Shown here one piece after another: positions 53,351 to 64,000 of a DNA stretch of 64,000 bases (position 1 is its first letter; the number at the start of each line of letters is the position of its first letter). The DNA is from Mytilus trossulus (Eukaryota > Mollusca > Bivalvia > Mytilida > Mytilidae): NCBI RefSeq assembly GCF_036588685.1, contig NC_086381.1, forward strand, positions 69,013,436 to 69,077,435, read 5' to 3'. The notes under the pieces are model-generated. The model did no database searches and was not told the DNA's origin. It was given only the letters and a program-made list of their open reading frames with translations. Both the position numbers and the translations under genes were made by a program.

Positions 53351-54699
53351 CGGCACGGGACGTTTGCGCTTTTTCATAGGACATTTGCGCTTTTATTTGT
53401 GGACACTTGCGCTTCAAAACATAGGACATTTGCGCTTTTTAAAAATGGACATTTGCGCTTTTTACATAGGACATTTGCGCTTTTTTTTTTTATATATATC
53501 TAATTCAAACCCGGTAAATAGTCTAATTTGGTAGGTCACATTCGTTAAAAGGGGAATTTACGAAGAGATGATATCAACTTCACTATTAATAACTCTTGAT
53601 TCGTTCTGCAACCAGCAAACATATGTACAAATAACATGTACCCAATTAATTGTTTGCTTCATTTGTATTTGTTCAGATACCGTTTCCTGTTTTTTTATTC
53701 ATCTTGAGAAAACAGTAAAGTGAGTATCTCTTTTTGCATGACAGTTTACTTTGGGGTCCTCTCTGCTCTCCGCGTTTAATCTAAATAAAATGTCAATTTC
53801 TTTGAAAAAGCACGAATGATTTTTGATGGTCTCTGTGTGAGGTCGTCAGCAGCCTTTTGTTTAGCATACACTCTTAGCTGATGGCGCTCAATTTTTCTGT
53901 CGTCGCATTGTTGATGATTATGATAATTTTTTCTGACTCAAAATATTAGAAGTCCCATTGTCCGTTTTAATTCTTGCATTACAATTTTTAACGGTACATC
54001 TTCATGAAAGATCTCCACTTTTTAGGGTTTGGTCGAAACGATATAAAAATCCATCAAGACATGTACTTTTTTTTTCTTTACTGGTCACTATAACTTTAAA
54101 ATCATTGTTCAAGACTGTGGAAATGTGTACTAACTAATGACAAATATAAGTTAAATTTATTTACGTAATAAATAAATTTTGTGTATTTACTGTCTTCTGA
54201 TTGGTTAAAATTATTAGTTTTATTTTCAATGTTGTCAATTTTGATGGCGACACGCCCACTCTGACGTTGTGTATTCATACGCCAAAAAGTGTGTGTACAC
54301 GTTGTTATTGTCAAGATAAATAATATAAAAAGTTCGTTGAGCCTTATTATTGATAGAAATTTATTTATAATGAATGGCTATCATTTATTTTGATTTTATT
54401 GAACCATAAAACTAATTTTTGACTCTTCACATTTTACACAATCCGCTTCGCGGATTATTCAATGTAAAGAGTCAAAAATTAGTTTTATGGTTCAATAAAT
54501 TCAAAATAAATAATAGCCATTCATTAATTAAAGGATTACTTCTCATTAAGATTACAGGTAGTCAACTGTAGGTAAAAAGCGCAAATGTCCGGTCAATTTA
54601 ATACAGGTGAATCAAAATTAAAAGCGCAAATGTCCATAGTATTTGAAGCGCAAATGTCCTATCGTTTTACAGGTAAAAAAGCGCAAATGTCCTGTGCCC
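53351..54699. mobile_element. TTTGCGC-repeat MITE with 8 bp target duplication, in LINE fragment
   Basis: Flanked by ATTGTACC at 53343-53350 and 54700-54707. The termini read CGGCACGGGACGTTTGCGC and, from the right, GGGCACAGGACATTTGCGC. Five or so GGACATTTGCGCTTTT units follow on the left and four on the right. The centre contains a long hairpin (54365-54530) with loop-proximal CCGCTTCGCGG. It has no coding. An 8 bp duplication fits hAT or P-type elements. Confidence 0.85.
54365..54530. repeat. Long hairpin at the centre of the MITE
   Basis: The left arm runs from GAATGGCTATCATTTATTTT through ACCATAAAACTAATTTTTGA. The right arm is its reverse complement to AATAATAGCCATTC. The apex is AATCCGCTTCGCGGATT. 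Arms are about 75 bases with few mismatches. Confidence 0.8.
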
Positions 54700-54870
54700 A
54701 TTGTACCATCTTCCAAGTTCGACTGAAAGTTTATGGTTGCATATTCTAAATTTACATAATGTCAAAAAATCTTTTTCGTCTAAAATATTAAAATATTCTT
54801 CAAAACACAATAAATTCTTATAAATACGATAATTCAAGGCTTTGGAACAGTTTTGAATAGTATATACTTA

Positions 54871-55065
54871 CATTACTTATGATTATTCGACAAACAAATA
54901 GACAATAGGTTGTATTTGAATCAAACTACGAGTTCTAATTACAAGATAAAATTTTTCGAAGGTCATTAAATAGAACAAAATATTGAAGAAAATAGTTTTA
55001 AAGCCGATATCGATGTTATAATTTATATCCGGAAAATGTAGCTCGAATACAGTAGAATATAAATG
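54871..55065. other. No feature recognised
   Basis: AT-rich sequence between the LINE fragment and the next repeat. Confidence 0.3.
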
Positions 55066-55627
55066 TTGGGGGCTCCTGGGTATAAATCATTTTTTTTTCT
55101 AATAAAGGATTTTGCTATATTTTTTCATAAATCAACTTTATCATTTACTTAAAAGAAAAATGAAATAAAAAATGGGGTCACCGTTCAGTTAAGCTCACAA
55201 TCTGCCTCCGGAAGAAGCATACATTTTTGTTTATGTCATTTTTTCAGTTGAACTAATAGGAGAAATAAAGGTAATATCGAAATAAAAAAATAACCTAATT
55301 ACAGAAATGGCTTAAATTTTACAATTACTATTTAATTTATTTACAGCTTATTTGAAAACAATAATAAAAAATATAGGTCACCGATGAGTTAAAAAAGATA
55401 TTTCAAATTTAATGCAAAAAAACGGCATTTTTGCGCCAAAGGGAAATAATTTGGAGCTTTTACAATGATATAAACATTTTAAAAGTCATCTGGAGCCAAA
55501 CCGAATCAATTTTTTGGGTTGATTTTTGTACTATAAAGTAATAACTTATAGTGTAATGAATAAAACTTGTAATGAAAAAATGAAGGTTTAATTTTTTGCT
55601 GAAATTTTTGTACCCACGAGCCACCTT
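55066..55627 (-). repeat. Interspersed repeat, copy 2 (inverted to 4392-4976)
   Basis: The reverse complement shows the same ordered landmarks as the 4392-4976 copy, from GGTGGCTCGTGGGTAC to a GAGCCCCC end. The copies have diverged by many small changes. Confidence 0.6.
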
Positions 55628-55993
55628 AAATAGACCGTGCCTCACGGTCATAAAACATTCGAGCATGATTTTTGTACTCAGACTCAAAAATCAACCAATC
55701 AAATTGCTGGATTTCATGTTTCGAGCATGATTTTTGTGCTCCGGGCACTGAGCAAAGTTTTATGCCTTCAAGGCCTGGAGTTGTCGTAAGCTCGATAATA
55801 TGTAGTACTTTGTTTCGTGTGTTTTTTAGTCTAGAAGTCATCTAATCCCCTCCGATGACCATCATTATCAATGTTTCATAGCTTATTTTGTTTACAAAAC
55901 TGAACCAAACTTGCTGCTAAAAGCGAATCATTCATTTCACTTTTCAGTAATGATTGAACAATAAAAAAAACCATAAAGATTTTTTTATATCTG

Positions 55994-56089
55994 TTCTATT
56001 AACCAGTGTCCCTTTTATAAAGTCTTATTTTGATCCCTGATTTCTATTAACCAGTGTCCCTTTTATAAAGTCTTATTTTAATCCCTGAT
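55994..56089 (+). repeat. 48 bp tandem duplication
   Basis: TTCTATTAACCAGTGTCCC begins at 55994 and 56042. The two units differ at one visible base (TTTTGATCC versus TTTTAATCC). Confidence 0.85.
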
Positions 56090-56377
56090 TTTATTAACCT
56101 GTAGTCAATCTTCCTAATTAATTTCGGTAGATTATCTACGCAGATGCATCGTTTCGTTGTAAATGTAAAATAACAAAAATACTGAACTCCGAGACAGTTA
56201 TGTAAATGAGGCTTAATAAGATCTCGTCATTCCTAGACAAAAAACGTAATTGTGTATTTCCTCCTTTCAAAAGATTCTTTGCTAATTATTTTGAGTCAAT
56301 TCAGACAGAATTAATGCTTTATTGTTTGTTTTGTTTTTGTCATGTACCATGTATATATAGGGCATGTACCATATATA

Positions 56378-57856
56378 TGTTGTGTACAAGTAATCAAAAT
56401 TGTACAAATTATAATTTGTATTTTGACTTTGTACAAATTATGATTTGTACAAAAAGTGCTTGTACAAATTACAATTTGTACAAAATAAGCCTCAATTTCA
56501 CTTATAACTTGTACACTAATTTATCATATGGATATTGTGATAAAAAAGTGTTGATCCACTATAAAAAATGTCAATGCTATTTTTAAAGTCATATTGATTC
56601 ATTTATATAACCTTCAGGTTATGAATTGAATTCCTGTTCACTGGTCTTTCACATGGTTATTAACAAAAGTAAAATTAAGATGTTAAAAATGGCTAGTATT
56701 GTTGACCAACAGGATAAATTCTATCAACAGTGATCAAGAAGTTAGGCAATTTCCTGAGAATTACACATTTAAGCACAACCATCTTTATACTAGGGACAAA
56801 TTGAATGAGTTAATTTCTAAAGTTAATCGCCTTATCATGCTCTATTTGGTTCTGATCCAAATATAGGTTCATCTTCATCTTCTTTGCCCATGGCAAGGAA
56901 CTTTTGCCAAATCTTGAAACTGAGGAAGATTTAAAGAAAGTGTTTAAATAGGTTTCAGAGGAGAACAGTGAAATTGATATTGATGGCAGGGATGAAAACA
57001 CAGATGCTGAATCGGTAGAATCAGAAAGAGAACTTAACGATTCTGGATCAACTAGTACAACTATTGAAGTAGTATCAGAGGAAGTCGAAACCCCAACCAT
57101 TCGAGCAAAAAAAACCGCACATTGTTTGGCCAACAAATCCAAAAAGATGTCCTGACAAGAAATACAAAACAGAAACTGAGTGAGTTATCTGTTGGAGACA
57201 ATGTGATTATCCCAATACCACAATATGACTGAGCACTGAGCGATCCGAAGGAATATAAAAGGTGGTGTTGTAGAAGTAATATTTTGACTATCTTGTAGAG
57301 ACAATAGCTGGTAAGTTATTAGCAGTCTTAAGCAGAAAACAACTAGAATCAATTTGTGACTCTTCTTTGTCCGTTGCACAAATTCCAGATTTACAACTCT
57401 CCATCAGGGAAGCTGTGATTTTTTTTTCAAAAACTCGTGGACAGGGTTATCTCTCTTGCAAATGTAAAGGTGGTTGTAACAATTCGGAGTGTAAATGTAA
57501 AAGGCAGAATGTATTGTGTAATTAAAGGTAGCACGATTCCCTCACCTACTCCAACAAATAAGAGCATCATATATCATTGAATTGTATTGTAAATAGAGTT
57601 ACCAGTGTGTTTCATATTGATTCGTAATCAAAATTGAAATAATTTTTTATCATTTGATTTGAAATTTATTATATACTATATGTAAAATATTGTACAAGTT
57701 ATAAGTGAATTTAAGCCTTATTTTGTACAAATTATAATGTGTACAGACACTTTTTGTACAAACTATAATTTGTACAAAGTCAAAATACAAATTATAATTT
57801 GTACAATTAATATGTACAAATTATAATTTGTACAAAATGATAACTTGTACACAACA
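56378..57856. mobile_element. Ginger-like TIR element, internally decayed
   Basis: The termini are TGTTGTGTACAAG and its reverse complement, flanked by TATA on both sides (56374-56377 and 57857-57860). The long subterminal regions (56378-56517 and 57690-57856) consist of palindromic TACAAATTATAATTTGTAC units. The interior keeps a remnant of an integrase-type ORF (56740-57525). TGT termini with a 4 bp duplication and a retroviral-type integrase are the hallmarks of Ginger transposons. The catalytic core itself is not visible here. Confidence 0.6.
56740..57525 (+). pseudogene. Remnant of a KRBA2/SCAND3-like integrase C terminus
   Basis: Broken plus-strand frames retain a serine- and glutamate-rich segment, then LSELSVGDNVIIPIPQYD before a stop. 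A final Cys-rich segment, GYLSCKCKGGCNNSECKCKR, ends at TAA 57523-57525. From memory, the VGDNVxIPIPxxDR and CxCxxxCxxxxCxCxK pairing is typical of the C terminus of KRBA2/SCAND3-like integrase-derived proteins. Stops and frame changes rule out function. Confidence 0.55.
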
Positions 57857-58028
57857 TATACATAGGGCAGTACATGGAAAGTTAGTATGTCTACACATTG
57901 AAATTAATAACACACGGGAACTATCCAGGCAGAAAGCCAATGTTTTTAAAAGTACTGATATATGGTATAAATATTTTGTTTGGACGTTTTCTGTATATAT
58001 GTAGCACTCGGAGGTGCGATGGGGACTC

Positions 58029-58597
58029 AATCTCCGACGCAGAGTTCATATCCGTTCCATACATGCTCCGCAATACTGCACTTAATAGGTGGCACGGCAG
58101 TATTTCCTGGCCCATAAGGGATAATGATAGCCTTTTTAGAATTTTCACCACTTTTTAATACTGCAAAAAATTCTAAATTCACAGTTAACTGAAGTACTTT
58201 CATTTTACTATTCAGAAATGAATTTGAATATGTATCATGACCGTTTACCTTTTTTGCTATTTTTAAAAACCTAAGGCCACTAGTACTTTTAGGTCTTTTA
58301 CGGTGCAGTGAATACAAAAAAATTTTTTTCTTTCAAAAATTCATTTTCATCTGTATGTAAAATTATTTCATATTTTTCTTCACCTGATTCATCCCTCAGT
58401 TTGGGAAAGTATGTTCAGTTGATACTGTATTTTTTGTCCAATCACACTGTTTAGATACATTTACCTAAGTAGGGTACACAAGGTACACAAAAGAGCAACC
58501 TAAATTCTGGAATGCAAATACTACCGTGCCACCTAATATGAGTGTAGTGTTACAAAGTATTGAACGGAACGGATATATGATCTCTGCGCCGGAGATT
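58029..58597. mobile_element. 569 bp MITE with 11 bp target duplication
   Basis: Flanked by GATGGGGACTC at 58018-58028 and 58598-58608, a perfect direct repeat. Termini are AATCTCCGACGCAGAG and, from the right, AATCTCCGGCGCAGAG; inverted similarity continues for about 100 bases through TCATATCCGTTCC and GGTGGCACGG. No coding. Duplications of 9-11 bp are characteristic of Mutator-like elements. Confidence 0.8.
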
Positions 58598-59008
58598 GAT
58601 GGGGACTCTGAAGTGCGATAGTCACGCTGAAATGCGATTGTCTACTAATGACCAATAATTAATATGAGAGCTTGAAAATTTCATGAATTAGAACATGAAT
58701 ACAGACATTCAAAATTTCTCCAATTGCAGTACAACATTGGTGGCCTATTTCAATCCTTGTTCTGACTCACAGCAGCCGTATAGATTTTTCGCTGATTTTG
58801 TTTCGTTGTCTAAATAAGAAATATTTGTATTTCAAACGACAACCTCTTTTCCTTTTAACTAATTGTAGTTAGTGTTGGTAAGCTTCTGTATGTAGATATA
58901 AAAAAGATGATGTGGTATGATTGCCAGTGAGACAACTCTCTACAATCAACTTGAAACTTTTTACACATGTTCTCTATGATATGATATTTTAATTTTAATG
59001 CCAAATTA

Positions 59009-59059
<51 letters not shown>

Positions 59060-59221
59060 TTATTATAATATATGATAAATAGTAATACACCCGGCCCAAT
59101 GGACCTATAAGTCACCTCAAATAAAGTAAAACAATTATTAAACAATTATATCACGTTCTAATCGTTCGTATTAAAGTATTGACCACAAAATCATGGTACA
59201 CTGAACAAAGAAAAAGATAGT
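58598..59221. other. No gene; reversed repeat and a microsatellite
   Basis: A minus-strand family A relative is at 58890-58965 (GATGTGGTATGATTGCCAGT). A (GTAA)n microsatellite of about 12 units lies at 59010-59057. The rest is AT-rich. Confidence 0.5.
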
Positions 59222-59438
59222 GCGAAGCTCAGGTTAAAGTTTTTGTTAAAGTTTTTGGTCAAGGTAGATTTTGATGAAGTTGAAGTCCAATCAACTTGAA
59301 CTTAGTACACATGTTCCCTATGATATGATCTTTCTAATTGTAATGCAAAATTTAAGGAATTGACCCCAATTTCACGGTCCACTGAACATGTAAAATGATA
59401 GTGCGAGTGGTTTATCCGTGTACTTTGGACACATTCTT
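59222..59438 (+). repeat. Interspersed repeat family C
   Basis: GTCCAATCAACTTGAACTTA, TTTCACGGTCCACTGAACAT and TTTGGACACATTCTTGTTTT are in the same order as at 13395-13640. Confidence 0.6.
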
Positions 59439-59789
59439 GTTTTTATTTTGTTTTTGACGCACGATATTTTTTTTGTTTACTAGTCATGATTTCTTGAAAA
59501 GTCTGATAGGCTCTATTACATCTAGCAATAATTTGTTTGTGTCTCTTCAAGTAAAGAGAGACGAAAGATACCAAATAGATATACAAGCTCATATATAGGT
59601 CGATGACAAACTTACAACATCATGGCAACAAACGAAAAACAAACAAGCAGTTATTGTATACAAAACACTACAAAGAAAACTTAAGACTGCGAAACACAAA
59701 CCCATTAAAACCCGGTGGTGATCTCAGGTTCTTCGGAAGAATAATGAGGTCCTGCTCTAAATAAGATTTGCAGGTAACTCAATGAAATG
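59439..59789. other. No feature recognised
   Basis: AT-rich flank of the following MITE. It includes the left target duplication ATGAAATG at 59782-59789. Confidence 0.35.
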
Positions 59790-61005
59790 CGGTGCATTAC
59801 GTTTGCGCGCATTACCATTACATTTGCGCGCAAAAATCATTACGTTTGCGCGCAGCTTTTGATTACATTTGCGCGCATTTTTTGACAGGTAAACTCAGGT
59901 AAAATACATGTAATAATACTTATTTATTTATTAATTTGTTTAATTATTTACAAGTATAAGTACCCCTTTCGTAAGTCTAAGTCCTCTGTTTACCAACGAA
60001 GAGGTGGAAGTGTGATTTCGAGCAGTATAACTCCGTTTTATTATGCACACGCACACGCACTAAATCCTATAAATATGTACATATATGATTCCTTTTTGTT
60101 GGTTTTTAATTCTAAGACATCCATGGTGTTGTGAACGTCATCTCTTGACTTTGGTAGAGTTTGGGTATTCCTTGTTCCTTTTTCGGTAGATAGCCATGGT
60201 TAAACTCTTCTGGTCTTTTTCAATAAGTGTTTCTTCTTCTGAATGAAGTTACGTCATGTATGCCTTAAGCTATAACGAGGATTATCATGATCACTTTATT
60301 CTTAGTTTCAGAATTCTATATGAACAACATATTATTTAAATTAACAAATATTTTCAAAAATAATAATTCAAAGTCACATTTATCATGAAAATAAAAAAAG
60401 ATGTAGTCGTTTATAATTTAATTTAATTTCTATTTCTGGTTATAGCTAAGTGTAAAGCTATTGGTGGCATGTCATATGACGTCTATAAAAAACTATTTGA
60501 TGCACTTGTAAGTCCTATTGTTGAATATGGTGCCGCGATTTGGGGCTGCAAGAATTTCTCATTTATTAATGCGATTCAAATGAGAGCGTGTAGGTTCTTC
60601 CTTGGTGTTGGTAAATATACACCTAATCCAGCTATTATGGGAGACATGGGGTGGATTCCAATTTACCATACTCAATGGAAATTTTATATTGTAAATAATA
60701 ATGAAATACTTTTGTTGTATAATTTTACCATTCAGGTTTAATATTTATTATGTACATAAACATATTCTTTTAAGTGATTATCGTCTCTCATAAATCTGTA
60801 CAGATTGGCTTATGTATACAAAATGTATCTTTTATAAATGTATTGTGTAATTTTATACATAAGGTGAGACGTAAATAAAATATTGAATTGAATTTCTATT
60901 TTTACCTGAGTTTACCTGTAAAATTAATGCGCGCAATTGTAATCAAAAGCTGCGCGCAAACGTAAAACTTTTTAATCCCCAAATGCGCGCAAACGTAGTG
61001 CGCCC
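59790..61005. mobile_element. TTTGCGCGC-repeat MITE with 8 bp target duplication, carrying a LINE piece
   Basis: Flanked by ATGAAATG at 59782-59789 and 61006-61013. Termini are CGGTGCATTACGTTTGCGCG and, from the right, GGGCGCACTACGTTTGCGCG. Four ACNTTTGCGCGC units follow on the left and three on the right, then a shared GACAGGTAAACTCAGGTAAA-type block. It is built exactly like 53351-54699 but has a different unit sequence. The interior contains a LINE 3' fragment (60448-60893). Confidence 0.85.
60448..60893 (+). pseudogene. LINE ORF2 C-terminal fragment inside the MITE
   Basis: The frame reads GGMSYDVYKKLFDALVSPIV, then EYGAAIWGCKNFSF, RACRFFLGVGKYTP and GDMGWIPIYHTQWK. This is the conserved post-reverse-transcriptase region of many LINEs. 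Downstream it ends AATAAAATATTGAATTGAAT, a LINE-type 3' tail. It is 5'-truncated, so it inserted by normal LINE retrotransposition into a resident MITE, or was captured by it. It belongs to a different family from the 47-52 kb LINE. Confidence 0.75.
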
Positions 61006-61081
61006 ATGAAATGACATAGATAAATACTGACGTCAGACAACTAGATTTATTTGCACATTTGCATCTGTCATACTTACTTAA

Positions 61082-61087
61082 TTTATT
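61082..61087 (-). terminator. Sulfotransferase 2 polyadenylation signal
   Basis: Minus-strand AATAAA, about 46 bases downstream of the stop at 61133. Confidence 0.55.
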
Positions 61088-61132
61088 GTAGGAAAGCACA
61101 AGAACAAACAATCCTAGCTAAATAACTAAATT

Positions 61133-63721
<2,589 letters not shown>

Positions 63722-63777
63722 CTACAATAAAAGAAGGGTTTTTAAAATGGTGTATTAAACATAGTTTTATATAACTT

Positions 63778-63955
63778 TTTCCAAACTTCATACAGGAACT
63801 TCTTTGGAAGAAAGATAAGAAGTTAGCAATATCCTTACACTTTAGGTTCCACTATATAGATGATGTTCTCTCATTCAATAATACAAAATTTGGTGACTAT
63901 GTTGAACGAATCTATCCCATCGAACTGGAGATAAAGGATATCATCGCTAGTTTGT
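63778..63955 (+). pseudogene. Reverse-transcriptase remnant with YIDD motif
   Basis: A frame reads NFIQELLWKKDKKLAISLHF, then FHYIDDVLSFNN and KFGDYVERIYPIELEIKD. YIDD corresponds to the catalytic box, and the surrounding wording resembles Penelope-like elements common in bivalves. It is truncated on both sides and lies in an intron of sulfotransferase 2, opposite in strand. Confidence 0.6.
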
Positions 63956-64000
63956 GCATTTTTCCTTTGATCTTTTGAGTGATACTTATAGATTATCGTT

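Larger units (their letters stand above)
52961..54870 (-). pseudogene. 5'-truncated LINE ORF2 fragment, split by a MITE
   Basis: Minus-strand pieces 52961-53350 and 54700-54870 together match the ORF2 C terminus. The upstream piece reads LNYRIYKNLL and LCKFRICNHKLSVELGRWYN, counterpart of FCRFRTTNHKLPIEAGRWLN in the intact LINE. The downstream piece reads CNLCKIDIGDEFHYIINC and LCKFIRIINKRV. The 3' end carries GAATAAAGATATATAT and a (TA)n run at 52962-52985. The break between the pieces coincides exactly with the MITE and its target duplication. Confidence 0.85.

Noticed and set aside
60469..60741. 90-residue plus frame as a host gene
   Set aside because: It matches the conserved C-terminal region of LINE ORF2 and sits between MITE termini.

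Overview
The window is eukaryotic and animal. It has short exons with GT/AG splice sites, long AT-rich introns and dense nested transposons. A TMEM183 gene, two cytosolic sulfotransferase genes and interspersed repeats that I recognise from mussel sequence point to a marine bivalve, most likely a mytilid mussel. The species call is inference. No tRNA, rRNA or CRISPR array was found.

Layout. Bases 1-4300 (+) hold the last three coding exons of a TMEM183-like F-box/membrane protein. Bases 4400-16950 are almost entirely repeats, including a 4.7 kb non-coding element with terminal inverted repeats (TIRs) at 8319-13010. Bases 17035-21835 hold the most notable feature: a compact 4.8 kb Polinton/adintovirus-like element with ~180 bp TIRs and a 6 bp target duplication. 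Its genes all read on the minus strand: a two-domain PC4-like protein, a three-finger C2H2 protein, a putative penton/minor-capsid-like protein, a zinc-finger-fused packaging ATPase (broken) and an adenain-like cysteine protease. It has no visible DNA polymerase B, integrase or major capsid gene, so it is either an internally deleted copy or a class that depends on a helper. It sits inside a small MITE (short non-autonomous transposon) whose two halves define the original site.

Bases 21960-28260 (+) carry exons of one or two genes I could not identify, among them a terminal exon with a polyadenylation signal and a terminal exon with a PPSY motif. Bases 29100-33520 hold a 650 bp foldback element, transposon ends, a segment duplicated from 14.5-15.6 kb and a decayed LINE with endonuclease and reverse-transcriptase remnants.

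Bases 34385-46939 (-) hold a complete six-exon cytosolic sulfotransferase gene (906 nt, 301 residues). Its introns contain a 69 bp minisatellite and a 4.4 kb 51 bp minisatellite with a recent 1183 bp higher-order duplication. Bases 47513-52316 (+) are a near-intact LINE: ORF1, an in-frame TAG, then ORF2 with one premature TAA. Bases 52960-61005 are nested transposons: a LINE fragment split by a MITE with an 8 bp target duplication, a Ginger-like remnant, a MITE with an 11 bp target duplication, and a MITE carrying a LINE piece. Bases 61082-64000 (-) hold the 3' half of a second sulfotransferase, one exon of which has an in-frame 51 bp duplication that copies its splice donor.

How the genes relate: the two sulfotransferases are same-strand tandem paralogs with matching exon phases. 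The viral-like genes form one co-directional packaging/maturation block. Everything else is transposon sediment, and nested insertions let several elements be bounded exactly.
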